Position numbers and translations under genes: made by a program. A DNA stretch of 64,000 nt, from positions 1 through 64,000 of the forward strand of contig NZ_BBRN01000003.1 in assembly GCF_002090175.1 (NCBI RefSeq), given 5' to 3'. Below the pieces are notes generated by a model. The model searched no databases, was not told where the DNA came from, and was given only the letters and a program-made list of their open reading frames with translations. Shown piece after piece: positions 49,987-59,019 of the stretch. The stretch comes from Demequina sp. NBRC 110057. GTDB taxonomy: Bacteria; Actinomycetota; Actinomycetes; Actinomycetales; Demequinaceae. Position 1 is the stretch's first letter, and each line of letters starts with the position of its first letter.

Positions 49987-50547
49987 TCAGGACCCGTCGC
50001 CGTCACGCGTCGTATGCATCTTTTCGCCCTCCTCGCTGAAGATGCTGAGGACCGTGACGGCGTCTCCATCGACCCCCGTCATCGAGTGCGGGGTCCGGGT
50101 GTCGAACTCGGCCGCCTCCCCCGGCTCGAGCACCAGGTCCTGCTCCCCGAGCACGAGCCGCAACCGCCCCGAAAGGACGTACAACCACTCGTGTCCGGCA
50201 TGCGTCCGCGGCGCTCCGCTCCGATGCTCCGACGTGTACGTGATCCGGTAGGCGCGCATGGTCGACGACTCCGGCGCCAACGGCACCATGACCATCCCGT
50301 CCCGCCGGATCGCCGCCCGCCGCACGCGCGGGTCGCGGTCCGCCTCGGGCAGGAGGTCGTCGACCCGGATCCCCAGCCGTCGCGTCAACGGCACCAGCAG
50401 CTCGAGCGTCGCCTGTCGCTTTCCCGACTCCAGCCGCGACAGCGTGCTCGCGGAAACGTTAGCTCGCGTCGCCAGTTCGTCGAGAGTCCACCCCCGCGCC
50501 TGACGCGCCGCGCGTAGCCGGGGTCCCACCTGTGCAAGGTCATCCAT
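49987..50547 (-). CDS. XRE-family regulator with cupin sensor domain
   Basis: A 186-residue two-domain regulator: an N-terminal helix-turn-helix (LRAARQARGWTLDELA, then SASTLSRLESGKR) and a C-terminal cupin (HEWLYVLSGRLRLVLGEQ, EAAEFDTRTPHSM). Such proteins sense a small molecule through the cupin. It is divergent from the FAD/methyltransferase fusion gene, its likely target, across 67 bases that carry a series of CTTGC/GCAAG half-sites. Confidence 0.9.
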   Translation of the reverse strand: MDDLAQVGPRLRAARQARGWTLDELATRANVSASTLSRLESGKRQATLELLVPLTRRLGIRVDDLLPEADRDPRVRRAAIRRDGMVMVPLAPESSTMRAYRITYTSEHRSGAPRTHAGHEWLYVLSGRLRLVLGEQDLVLEPGEAAEFDTRTPHSMTGVDGDAVTVLSIFSEEGEKMHTTRDGDGS

Positions 50548-50556
50548 CCGACCAGT

Positions 50557-50596
50557 CTTGCATATTCGGCAAGAACGCTTGCCGCCACGACAAGCG
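50557..50596. promoter_or_regulatory. Array of CTTGC/GCAAG half-sites between divergent genes
   Basis: CTTGC (50557-50561), GCAAG (50569-50573), CTTGC (50578-50582) and CAAGCG (50591-50596) alternate in orientation, so neighbouring pairs form inverted repeats. A repressor bound here would control both the XRE-cupin gene and the fusion gene. Confidence 0.55.
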
Positions 50597-50614
50597 CTCA
50601 CGCACCCTCGAACC

Positions 50615-52165
50615 ATGACCCCGATCTACGACACCCTCATCATCGGCGGAGGCGCCGCGGGCCTGTCCGCCGCCCAGATGCTCGGCCGCGCGCGCCGCCG
50701 CACCCTTGTCATCGACGGCGGCAGCCCCCGCAATCGGTTCGCCGCGCACGCCCACGGCATCCTCGGCCACGACGGCACCCCACCCGCCGAGCTCTACGCC
50801 CGCGGCCGCGACGAACTCGCCCGCTACGGAGTCGAGTTCCGCGCGGGCACCGTCAGCGCCGTCACCGATGCGGGCGACACCCTCGTCGTCACGACCGACG
50901 ACGGCACCGTCGAGGCACGCACCGTCATCCTCGCCACCGGCGTCACCGACCGCCTCCCGGACATCCCCGGGCTTGCCGAGCGCTGGGGCGTCACCGTCCT
51001 TCACTGCCCGTACTGCCACGGCTGGGAGGTGCGCGACCAGCGCCTGGGCGTCCTTGTCACGTCGCCGATGCACGGGCACCTCGCCCGCATGGTGCGCCAG
51101 TGGAGCGACCGCGTCACGGTCTTCGCGACAGAGTCCAGTCACCTTGACGCCGATACACGCCTCGCCCTGGCGGCCAGGGGCGTCACGGTCATCGACGGCC
51201 CGGTCGAGCGCGTCGACGGCGAGGGCGACCGGGTCACCGCCGTCGTCATGGCCGATGGCGCCAGCCATGCGATCGACGCGCTCTTTGCCGGCGGCACGCT
51301 CGAGCCGCACGATGCCGCCGTCGCATCGCTGAGCCTCGCGCGCCGCGACACTCCCCTGGGGTCCTTCATCGAGACACAGCCCGACGGCGCCACGAGTCAT
51401 GCTCGCGTCTTTGCCGCGGGCAACGTCGCGAACCCCATGGCCACCGTGCCCGTCAGCATGGCCGAGGGCGCGACGGCCGGCGCCCGCGCCAACGCCCTCC
51501 TCGTCGAGCTCGACACCGACATCGCCCTCCGCGAGCGCGCGGACTGGCCCGAGGTCGCCCCCAGCGCGTACTGGGAGCGCCGCTACGCGAGCGAAGACCG
51601 GACGTGGTCCGGCCGCGTCAACGCCACGCTGGCCGATGCCGTGGCCGCCTTCACGCCCGGCGTCTCCCTGGACCTCGGCTGCGGCGAGGGCGGCGACGTC
51701 GCCTGGCTCGCCTCACGGGGATGGGACGCCACGGGTGTCGACATCTCGCCCACGGCTATCGAGCGCGCCACGGCGAGTGCAGCATCGGCCGGTCTCACGG
51801 CGACGTACGTCGCCGCCGACCTGGCCGCCTGGGAGCCCGAGGCAACCTACGACCTCGTCACCGCATCGTTCCTGCACTCCCCCGTCCACCTGGACCGGAC
51901 GGCGATCCTGCGGAGGGCATCGGCCGCCGTGGCTCCGGGAGGCCACCTGGTTCTCGTCACCCATGCCGCGGCCCCCGCGTGGGCGCCGCCCGAGCAGGCG
52001 GCCCAGCACCGCTTCCTCACCGCACGCGAGGAGGCGGATACGCTCGCGCTCGACGCCGCGGACTGGGAGGAGATCCGCGTCGAGGACGTCGAGCGCGAGG
52101 CCACCGGGCCCGACGGCATGAGGGCCTCGCTCACGGACGGACTCGTCGTTCTGCGCCGCCGCTAG
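50615..52165 (+). CDS. Fused FAD-dependent thioredoxin reductase-like oxidoreductase and SAM methyltransferase
   Basis: A 516-residue fusion. Residues 1-305 resemble thioredoxin reductase: FAD loop IIGGGAAGLSAAQML, a redox-active HCPYCHGWE (CxxC) and ARVFAAGNVANP. Residues about 320-516 form a class I methyltransferase with LDLGCGEGGDVAWLA as motif I. The fusion of a disulfide/quinone reductase with a methyltransferase suggests detoxification of an oxidised or thiol-reactive compound, perhaps tellurite-like or metalloid methylation, but this is inference. The ATG at 50615 lies just right of the half-site array. Confidence 0.87.
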   Translation: MTPIYDTLIIGGGAAGLSAAQMLGRARRRTLVIDGGSPRNRFAAHAHGILGHDGTPPAELYARGRDELARYGVEFRAGTVSAVTDAGDTLVVTTDDGTVEARTVILATGVTDRLPDIPGLAERWGVTVLHCPYCHGWEVRDQRLGVLVTSPMHGHLARMVRQWSDRVTVFATESSHLDADTRLALAARGVTVIDGPVERVDGEGDRVTAVVMADGASHAIDALFAGGTLEPHDAAVASLSLARRDTPLGSFIETQPDGATSHARVFAAGNVANPMATVPVSMAEGATAGARANALLVELDTDIALRERADWPEVAPSAYWERRYASEDRTWSGRVNATLADAVAAFTPGVSLDLGCGEGGDVAWLASRGWDATGVDISPTAIERATASAASAGLTATYVAADLAAWEPEATYDLVTASFLHSPVHLDRTAILRRASAAVAPGGHLVLVTHAAAPAWAPPEQAAQHRFLTAREEADTLALDAADWEEIRVEDVEREATGPDGMRASLTDGLVVLRRR

Positions 52166-52176
52166 ACCCCCATCCC

Positions 52177-52228
52177 AACAAACCCAATGTGACTTTCTGT
52201 TGCATTGGGTTTGTTTGTGTGGTTTTAT
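52177..52228 (+). promoter_or_regulatory. Palindromic operator and promoter of the fructose operon
   Basis: AACAAACCCAATG (52177-52189) and CATTGGGTTTGTT (52203-52215) form a perfect 13-bp inverted repeat with a 13-base centre. TTGCAT (52200-52205) and TTTTAT (52223-52228) are spaced 17 bases as -35 and -10, so the right arm overlaps the promoter. This fits autoregulation by the DeoR-type protein encoded next. It could double as a terminator for the fusion gene. Confidence 0.65.
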
Positions 52229-52258
52229 CGGGTGAGCCGGACAAGGGAGTTCACCCAG

Positions 52259-53020
52259 ATGTATGCCACGGAGCGACAGCAGCGCATCCTCGAAATCGCG
52301 CGCACCGACGGCCGCGTGGAGGTCGCCTCGCTCGCCGAAGCGCTCGAGGTCACCACCGAGACCATTCGCCGCGACCTCACCGCGCTCGAGCACAAGGGCG
52401 CCGTCCGCCGCGTTCACGGCGGCGCGATCCCCGCCGAGCGCCTCGAGCTCGAGCCCACGCTCGCCTCCCGCAGCACCCAGCGCACCGACGTGAAGCGCCG
52501 CATCGCGGCCCGCGTGCTCGACGAGATCCCCGCGGGTGGCACGGTCCTGCTCGACTCGGGCTCCACCACGCAGGCCCTCGTCGACCTGCTCCCGGCCGAT
52601 GCCACCCTCACCGTGGTCACGAACTCCATCCCGGCCGCGGCCGCGCTTGCCGGTCGTCCGAACCTTACGCTGCTGATGCTCGGCGGCTCGGTGCGCGGCG
52701 CCACCGCGGCGGCCGTGGGCGACTGGACCACCCAGGCCCTCGCGGGGCTCGTGGTCGACGTCGCCGTCCTCGGCACCAACGGGCTGTCCGCCGCGCGCGG
52801 CCTCACCACCCCCGACCAGGCTGAGGCACACGCCAAGGCGGCGATGGCAAAGGCCGCGCGCCGCGTCATCGTCGCCACCGACTCCTCCAAGGCCGGCGAC
52901 GACCACCTCCACCGCTTCGCCTCCCTCGAGCAGGTCGACCTCATCGTCACCGACGGCGACCTCGCCGAGGACATCGCGGAGGAACTTCGCGAGGCCGGCA
53001 CCGAGGTGGTGTGCGCATGA
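52259..53020 (+). CDS. fruR: DeoR-family transcriptional regulator of the fructose operon
   Basis: A 253-residue DeoR/GlpR-type repressor: N-terminal winged helix (RQQRILEIARTDGRVEVASLAEAL, with RRDLTALEHKGAVRRVHGGA as the recognition end) and a sugar-phosphate-binding domain containing DSGSTTQAL and TNS. Its stop overlaps fruK (ATGA). By family analogy it senses fructose 1-phosphate and represses the fru operon through the palindrome upstream. AGGGAG precedes the ATG. Confidence 0.88.
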   Translation: MYATERQQRILEIARTDGRVEVASLAEALEVTTETIRRDLTALEHKGAVRRVHGGAIPAERLELEPTLASRSTQRTDVKRRIAARVLDEIPAGGTVLLDSGSTTQALVDLLPADATLTVVTNSIPAAAALAGRPNLTLLMLGGSVRGATAAAVGDWTTQALAGLVVDVAVLGTNGLSAARGLTTPDQAEAHAKAAMAKAARRVIVATDSSKAGDDHLHRFASLEQVDLIVTDGDLAEDIAEELREAGTEVVCA

Positions 53021-53967
53021 TCGTCACCCTGACCCCCAACCCCAGCGTGGACCGCGCGATCACCGTCACGCGCCTGACCCGCGGTGAGGTCAACCGCGCC
53101 GCCGAGGTGCACGTTGACGCCGGCGGCAAGGGCCTGAACGTGGCGCGCGCCATCACCGCTCAGGGCGGCGAGGCCGTCGCCGTCCTCCCCGCGGGCGGCA
53201 CCGAGGGCACTGTGCTTGGTGAGTTGCTCGACTCCGCCGGCGTGCCGCGGGTCTCGGTCCCCGTCGCGGGCGCCGCGCGCGTCAACATCACCGTCGCGGA
53301 GCCGGACGGCACCACCACCAAGCTCAACGAGCCCGGCCCCCTCCTCAGCACCGAGGAACTGACGGCCGTGGTCGACGCCGCCGTGGAGCGCGCCGATGGC
53401 GCCGCCTGGCTGGTGGGCTGCGGTTCCCTCCCGCCGTTCGCCCCCTCCGACCTGTACGCCACCCTCGTGGAGCGCGGTCACGCGCGCGGCACCAAGGTCG
53501 CGATCGACACGTCCGGCCCCGCGCTCGCCGCGGCCGTCGCGGCCTCGCCCGACCTCATCAAGCCCAACCACGAGGAACTCGCCGAGCTCGTGGGCCGCCC
53601 CCTCCCGACCCTCGCCGACGTGCACGATGCAGCCCGCGCCCTGGTCGATGGCGGCATCGCCGTGGTCGCGGTGAGCCTCGGAGCGTACGGCGCCCTCCTC
53701 GTGACGGCCTCCGCCGTCCTTCACGCTCGCGCCACCGTCGCCCGTCCGCTGTCGACCGTGGGCGCTGGCGATTGCATGCTCGCAGGACTGCTCCACGGCC
53801 TGGCGACCGGGCTCGACGAGGCCGGTGCCCTCACCGCGGCCGTCGCGTGGGGTTCGGCCGCCGTGAGCCTGCCCGGAAGCCGTGTCCCCTCCCCCGACCA
53901 CCTGGCCGGCGTTCACGTCGACCTCACCACCACCCCCGACCTCACCATGGAGCTGGGTCAGAGCTGA
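53017..53967 (+). CDS. fruK: 1-phosphofructokinase
   Basis: PfkB-family kinase that turns fructose 1-phosphate into fructose 1,6-bisphosphate. The 316-residue protein has MIVTLTPNPSVD at the N-terminus, GGKGLNVARAI in the first PfkB signature and STVGAGDCMLAG carrying the catalytic Asp. Start overlaps the regulator's stop codon, and the PTS permease gene follows 18 bases later. Confidence 0.95.
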   Translation: MIVTLTPNPSVDRAITVTRLTRGEVNRAAEVHVDAGGKGLNVARAITAQGGEAVAVLPAGGTEGTVLGELLDSAGVPRVSVPVAGAARVNITVAEPDGTTTKLNEPGPLLSTEELTAVVDAAVERADGAAWLVGCGSLPPFAPSDLYATLVERGHARGTKVAIDTSGPALAAAVAASPDLIKPNHEELAELVGRPLPTLADVHDAARALVDGGIAVVAVSLGAYGALLVTASAVLHARATVARPLSTVGAGDCMLAGLLHGLATGLDEAGALTAAVAWGSAAVSLPGSRVPSPDHLAGVHVDLTTTPDLTMELGQS

Positions 53968-53985
53968 CCCACGGAAGGACCGACA

Positions 53986-56031
53986 ATGCCCCTCATCGAT
54001 GAGACGCAGGTTGTCCTCGACCTCACGGCCGACGACCGCCACGCCGCCACTCGCGTGCTCGCCGAGCGCCTGGTCGCCACCGGACGCTGCACCGACCTCG
54101 ACGCCTTCCTCGCCGACGTGCGCAAGCGCGAGGAGACCATGGCCACCGGCCTGCCCGGCGGCATCGCCATCCCCCACGCCCGCTCGGCCGCCATCACGGA
54201 GCCCACGCTCGGGTTCGGCCGCCTCGCGACGGGGCTCGACTGGGGGGCCAAGGACGGCGCCGCCGACCTCGTGTTCCTCATCGCGGCCCCCGAGGGCGGC
54301 GGCGAGGCCCACATGCAGGTCCTGCCCAAGCTGGCCAAGGCCCTCATGAAGAAGGAATTCACCGCCGCGTTGCGCTCCGCGACGTCCGATGCCGAGGTCG
54401 TCGCGCTCGTCCAGGCGGAGGTGGGCGAGGTGGTCCAGCCCCCGCAGGCTGCCCCCACTCCCGAGGCTGCCCCGGCTCCCGAGGCGAGCGAGGAGGCGAA
54501 GCCGGCCGAGGCATCGGCCGGGCTCACGCTCGTGGGTGTCACCTCGTGCCCCACCGGCATCGCCCACACTTACATGGCGGCCGAGGCGCTCGAGCGCGCC
54601 GCCGCCGACGCTGGCCACACGATCCACGTCGAGACCCAGGGCTCGGCGGGCGCCACTCCCCTCACTCCCGAGCAGATCGCCGCCGCCGACGCCGTGATCT
54701 TCGCCCACGACGTCGAGGTCCGCAACGCCGATCGCTTCGCAGGCAAGCCGCTGGTCGACGTCGGTGTGAAGAAGGCCATCTCCGACGGCCCCGGCCTCAT
54801 CGCCCAGGCCGCCGCCAAGGCCGCCGAGTGGCGAGCCAACCCCGAGGCGCGCACGGCGGCGCCGGCTGCCGCTGCATCGGCCGGACTCTCATCGAAGGTC
54901 GACAGCAAGGCGGGAATCGGCACCCAGATCCGCCAGTGGCTGATGACCGGAGTCAGCTACATGATCCCGTTCGTCGCCGCGGGCGGCATCCTCATCGCGC
55001 TGTCGTTCATGCTCGCGCAGATCGCGCTGGGCGAGAACGGCGCCATCGAGATCGTCAACTACAACCTCACCTCCGACGACGCCTACAACGTCGCGCAGAA
55101 CTTCGACATCACGTCGCTGACCGCCTGGGCCGCGCTGTTCTATGTGATCGGCGCCGCGTCGTTCGGATTCCTGGTGCCGATCCTGTCCGGCTTCATCGCC
55201 TTCGCGATCGCCGACCGGCCCGGCCTGGTGCCCGGCATCGTCGGCGGATCGGTCGCCGCGAGCATGGGCGCGGGCTTCCTGGGCGGCATCGTCACCGGTG
55301 TCCTCGGCGGCCTCGTCGCCAAGTGGATCGCCTCGTGGAAGGTGCACAAGGGAGTGCGCGGGGTCATGCCCGTCGTCGTCATCCCGCTGCTGTCGAGCCT
55401 CATCACCCTTGGCCTGTTCATCACCCTGCTGGGCGCCCCCATCACCGCGCTGTCCGATGCCCTCAACGAGTGGCTCACGGGCCTCCAGGGCGGATCGGCG
55501 TTCGTGCTGGGCCTCATCCTTGGCGCGATGATGGGCTTCGACCTGGGCGGCCCGGTCAACAAGGTGGCCTACTTCTTCGGCACCGCGGGACTGGCCGCGG
55601 CCGGCACCGCGACCGACGCCCCCGCCCTCACCATCATGGCCGCCGTCATGGCCGCCGGCATGGTCGCCCCGCTCGCGATGGCCCTCGCCACGACCCTGCG
55701 CCCCCAACTCTTCTCGGAGCCCGAGCGCGAGAACGGCAAGGCAGCGTGGCTGCTCGGAGCATCGTTCATCTCCGAGGGCGCCATCCCGTTCGCCGCCGCC
55801 GACCCCATCCGCGTGATCGTGTCCTCGGTGTTCGGCTCGGCCCTCACCGGCGGCCTGATCATGGTCTTCGGCGTCACCCTGCGCGCGCCGCACGGCGGCA
55901 TCTGGGTCCTACCCCTCATGGGCGGCTTCCTGTGGTTCCTCGTCGCCCTCGCGGCCGGCGTGGCCCTCACCACCGCCATCGTGCTGGTCCTCAAGTCCCG
56001 CGACCGCAAGAACGTGACCGCCACCGCCTAA
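53986..56031 (+). CDS. fruA: PTS fructose transporter, EIIABC
   Basis: A 681-residue membrane permease that imports and phosphorylates fructose at C1. Domain order: IIA with the phospho-His in GIAIPHARS (His64); a Pro/Ala/Glu linker (about 150-178); IIB with the phospho-Cys in VGVTSCPTGIAHTYMAAEAL (about 188); then the IIC membrane domain of about 8-10 helices from residue 310. It receives phosphate from the HPr encoded next. Confidence 0.95.
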   Translation: MPLIDETQVVLDLTADDRHAATRVLAERLVATGRCTDLDAFLADVRKREETMATGLPGGIAIPHARSAAITEPTLGFGRLATGLDWGAKDGAADLVFLIAAPEGGGEAHMQVLPKLAKALMKKEFTAALRSATSDAEVVALVQAEVGEVVQPPQAAPTPEAAPAPEASEEAKPAEASAGLTLVGVTSCPTGIAHTYMAAEALERAAADAGHTIHVETQGSAGATPLTPEQIAAADAVIFAHDVEVRNADRFAGKPLVDVGVKKAISDGPGLIAQAAAKAAEWRANPEARTAAPAAAASAGLSSKVDSKAGIGTQIRQWLMTGVSYMIPFVAAGGILIALSFMLAQIALGENGAIEIVNYNLTSDDAYNVAQNFDITSLTAWAALFYVIGAASFGFLVPILSGFIAFAIADRPGLVPGIVGGSVAASMGAGFLGGIVTGVLGGLVAKWIASWKVHKGVRGVMPVVVIPLLSSLITLGLFITLLGAPITALSDALNEWLTGLQGGSAFVLGLILGAMMGFDLGGPVNKVAYFFGTAGLAAAGTATDAPALTIMAAVMAAGMVAPLAMALATTLRPQLFSEPERENGKAAWLLGASFISEGAIPFAAADPIRVIVSSVFGSALTGGLIMVFGVTLRAPHGGIWVLPLMGGFLWFLVALAAGVALTTAIVLVLKSRDRKNVTATA

Positions 56032-56062
56032 CCCCCTCAACCTCACCCCAAGGAGAACTGTC

Positions 56063-56335
56063 ATGGCACAACGCACCGTCACCATCGCATCGTCCGTCGG
56101 CCTTCACGCCCGCCCCGCCTCACTGTTCGTCGAGGCAGCCCAGGAGACGGGCCTCGACGTCGAGATCGGCCGCGCCGGCGAGGACGCCGTCGACGCGACG
56201 AGCATCCTGGGCGTCATGGCGCTCGGCGCCAAGCACGGCGAGGAGGTGGTGCTCACCGCCGAGGGCGACGGCGCCGACGCCGCCCTCGACTCGCTCGTGG
56301 CACTGCTCTCGCGCGACCTCGACGCGGAGGGCTGA
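56063..56335 (+). CDS. ptsH: Phosphocarrier protein HPr
   Basis: A 90-residue HPr with the active His15 in GLHARPAS and a Ser at position 47 in TSILGVMALG where kinase-regulated HPr proteins carry Ser46. It passes phosphate from EI to fruA. AAGGAGA precedes the ATG. Its presence in the fru locus together with EI suggests these are the general PTS proteins of the cell. Confidence 0.95.
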   Translation: MAQRTVTIASSVGLHARPASLFVEAAQETGLDVEIGRAGEDAVDATSILGVMALGAKHGEEVVLTAEGDGADAALDSLVALLSRDLDAEG

Positions 56336-56336
56336 C

Positions 56337-58016
56337 ATGTCCGGCGACATCCGCACGGGCGTGGGCGTCAGCGCCGGGACCGTGGCCGGGCCGGTGGTGC
56401 AGGTCGCGCCGCCGGTGAGGCCCCCGGCCGACGAGCCCGCCCCCGCCGACTCGGGAGCCGCCGTCGACGCGGTGCTCGGCGCCTTTGCGGCTGTCGCCAC
56501 CGACCTCGACGAGCGCGCCGCCGCGGCCGACGAGCACGCCAGGCCCATCCTCAAGGCCACCGCGCTCATCGCCCGCGACAAGCAACTCGCCAAGGAGGCC
56601 GGCAAGCAGGTCGGCGCCGGCAAGGGTCCCGCCACCGCGATCGCCGCGGCCATCGAGACCTACGCCGCGCAGTTTGAGGCCCTGGGCGGATACTTCGCCG
56701 AGCGCGTCACGGACCTACGGGACGTGGGCTCGCGAGCCGTGGCCGCCGTGCTCGGGGTGCCGATGCCGGGGGTGCCTTTCTTGGAGGGGCCGTCCGTCAT
56801 CGTCGCCGAGGACCTTGCCCCCGCCGAGACGGCCGCGCTCGACCGCACCAAGGTGGTCGCGATCGTCACCGAGGCCGGAGGCCGCACCTCGCACACCGCC
56901 ATCCTCGCCGCACAGATGGGCATCCCCGCCGTGGTCCAGGTGGAGGGGGCGACCGCCATTGCTTCCGGCACCGTCGTCGCTGTCGACGGCGACTCGGGCG
57001 AGGTCACCCTCGACCCCGACCTGGAGCTGATCGAGGCGCAGCGAGTGCGACGTGAGAAGCGGGCCGCTGCGCTCGCCGAAGTGTCCGGGCCGGGCCGCAC
57101 GGCGGACGGCCATCCGGTCGCGCTGCTGGCGAATATTGGCGGCGTGGACGATGCCGTCGCGGCCGGCGCTCAGGACCTCGAGGGTGTGGGGCTGTTCCGT
57201 ACCGAGTTTGTGTACCTCGCGGCGACCACGATGCCGTCGGTCGAGGAGCAGGCCGATGTCTACCGCGCCGTGCTGGCGCCCTTCGATGGCCGCCGCGTGG
57301 TGGTCCGCACGCTCGACGCGGGCGCCGACAAGCCGCTCGCGTTTGCGAACCTGGGCGAGGAGGAGAACCCGGCGCTGGGTCGCCGGGGCCTGCGACTGTG
57401 CCAGGCGATGCCCGAGCTGATCGACTCGCAGCTGTCGGCGCTGGCGCTAGCGGCGCGCGACACCGGCGCCGACGTCAAGGTCATGGCGCCCATGGTCGCG
57501 ACGGCCGAGGAGGCCGCCTGGTTCGCCTCGCGTGTGCGGGCGGCGGGCCTCCCCGCCGCCGGCGTGATGATCGAGGTTCCCGCGGCGGCGCTGCGCTCGC
57601 GCCACGTGCTGGCCGAGGTCGACTTCGGCTCGCTCGGCACCAACGACCTGGCCCAGTACACGATGGCTGCCGACCGTATGGAGGGCGCGCTATCCGACCT
57701 GCTGGACCCCTGGCAGCCGGCCGTCCTCGACGTGGTGGCCGCCGCGTGTGCCGGCGGCGCCGAGACCGGCAAGCCGGTGGGCGTGTGCGGCGAATCCGCC
57801 GGCGACCCCTATCTGGCCCTGGTGCTGGCGGGCCTCGGCGTCGCGAGCCTGTCGATGGCACCGTCCAAGGTGCCCGCCGTCAAGCTCGCGCTGTCGCTGC
57901 ACAGCATCGCGGAATGCCGGAACCTGGCCGAGGTCGCGCGTGCCGCATCGTCGGCCGTCGCTGCTCGCGATGCGGTGCGTGCGGCCGCGAACCCGGATCT
58001 GTCCGCGATCCTTTAA
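56337..58016 (+). CDS. ptsI: PTS phosphoenolpyruvate-protein phosphotransferase (Enzyme I)
   Basis: A 559-residue EI that takes phosphate from PEP. The active-site His lies in GGRTSHTAI, the PEP-binding region shows GLFRTEFVYL and VRTLDAGADKP, and the C-terminal Cys/GxCGE segment is VGVCGESAG. The start is two bases past the HPr stop with GGAGGG upstream. A strong hairpin terminator follows. Confidence 0.95.
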   Translation: MSGDIRTGVGVSAGTVAGPVVQVAPPVRPPADEPAPADSGAAVDAVLGAFAAVATDLDERAAAADEHARPILKATALIARDKQLAKEAGKQVGAGKGPATAIAAAIETYAAQFEALGGYFAERVTDLRDVGSRAVAAVLGVPMPGVPFLEGPSVIVAEDLAPAETAALDRTKVVAIVTEAGGRTSHTAILAAQMGIPAVVQVEGATAIASGTVVAVDGDSGEVTLDPDLELIEAQRVRREKRAAALAEVSGPGRTADGHPVALLANIGGVDDAVAAGAQDLEGVGLFRTEFVYLAATTMPSVEEQADVYRAVLAPFDGRRVVVRTLDAGADKPLAFANLGEEENPALGRRGLRLCQAMPELIDSQLSALALAARDTGADVKVMAPMVATAEEAAWFASRVRAAGLPAAGVMIEVPAAALRSRHVLAEVDFGSLGTNDLAQYTMAADRMEGALSDLLDPWQPAVLDVVAAACAGGAETGKPVGVCGESAGDPYLALVLAGLGVASLSMAPSKVPAVKLALSLHSIAECRNLAEVARAASSAVAARDAVRAAANPDLSAIL

Positions 58017-58035
58017 CCCCGCCCGTTCCAGGCCC

Positions 58036-58081
58036 GGCGCCGCCGGTCACGCCCTCCCCTCATGGCGTGGCCGGCGGCGCC
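58036..58081 (+). terminator. Terminator of the fructose PTS operon
   Basis: GGCGCCGCCGGTCACGCC (58036-58053) pairs with GGCGTGGCCGGCGGCGCC (58064-58081) over 18 positions with one G-T pair and a 10-base loop, 19 bases past the EI stop. It also faces the convergent FBP gene. Confidence 0.85.
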
Positions 58082-58099
58082 ATGGTGACTGTCGCGTGC

Positions 58100-58582
58100 C
58101 TAGACCTGAGCCGCGAACGCCGCGGCGCGCAACTGCATGTCGGCGATCTGGACCTGGCGCGCCTCCTCGACGTCGAAGCCCTCGTACCAGGTCTTGGGCG
58201 GACGCCTCGCGTTAGCGGAGCACTGGAAGTCCTCGCAGATCAGCGAGCCGAGGGTATTGCCGTTCTTGCCCGCCTTGCCCGAGCGCTTCGCGTTGTACAG
58301 GACCACGTCGTTGGGAAGTGACGCGTCGTTGCACCACGAGCACTGCGCTCGCGTGCGGGGCATCGAGCCCGGGTGGCGGAACAGGATGCCGATGAGGTCG
58401 CCCTCGAGCGTGGGGACGACCGCGTAGGCGCGGCGTGCCAGCTTGGGGTCGCGCCAGCCGAGGAAGTCGAGCCGGTCCCAGTCGAGGGTGTCGAAGTCGG
58501 CGGGCAGCGCGAGGTCGGAGACCTCCTTGCGGGAGGCGTTGATGAAGGAGGCGCGCAGGGACTTGTCGGTCAGGGGAAGCAT
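58100..58582 (-). CDS. FBP-domain (FusB-like, EF-G-binding) zinc protein
   Basis: A 160-residue protein with a helical N-terminal part (TDKSLRASFINASRKEV) and a C-terminal four-Cys zinc finger, RAQCSWCND and LICEDFQCSANAR, characteristic of FBP/FusB-C-like domains. FusB-type proteins bind elongation factor G and can rescue it from fusidic acid; for this actinobacterial group the role is inferred. Start at ATG 58582 because upstream codons are Arg-rich and unconserved in type. Confidence 0.82.
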   Translation of the reverse strand: MLPLTDKSLRASFINASRKEVSDLALPADFDTLDWDRLDFLGWRDPKLARRAYAVVPTLEGDLIGILFRHPGSMPRTRAQCSWCNDASLPNDVVLYNAKRSGKAGKNGNTLGSLICEDFQCSANARRPPKTWYEGFDVEEARQVQIADMQLRAAAFAAQV

Positions 58583-59019
58583 GAGGTGTCGCTTTCTGCG
58601 ATGCCCGCGGCGCTCGGGGCGCACACGCGGGCGGGGTTTTCAGGGTCGACGCTGTGGGCCGCGCCTGGTGGCGCAGCCCGGGGCGGGATTACCTGATGCC
58701 GGCGCAACGCGCGCCGACCACCTCCTGGAAGCTCACCCCTCAAGTCTACGGCTCTCGAAACGTTGTCATCGAACTCGTGCGCGCTAAGCAGGCTGGCGCG
58801 AAATCGATACCGCCCCATGCCGTTGTGTTCACGCAACCCGAGCCGCCATCACATCAGCGAAGCAACCTCATTGGCACGCGATTAGGCGACGAGAGAGCCC
58901 AGGGTCGCCAGAGCCCAGCGTCAAAACCTGTTTAGAACTTCAATGCAGTAACTCTCGGCGGCCGAGATATAGTGTGGTCGTCACCGCGCACCGCTCGGAG
59001 CTTGCACTCAAAAGATAAG
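58583..59019. other. Transition spacer into a lower-GC island
   Basis: The first 150 bases are GC-rich like the rest of the window; from about 58730 the composition turns visibly more A/T-rich. No gene is accepted here. A TATAGT -10-like hexamer (58968-58973) precedes the DUF262 gene, with a CTCGG/CCGAG inverted repeat just upstream (58953-58965). No tRNA or integrase was seen. Confidence 0.5.

Noticed and set aside
54546-58016. A single frame running through fruA, HPr and Enzyme I as one giant protein
   Set aside because: Only the last part is real (Enzyme I in frame); the rest reads fruA out of frame. The three PTS genes have their own starts and ribosome sites.
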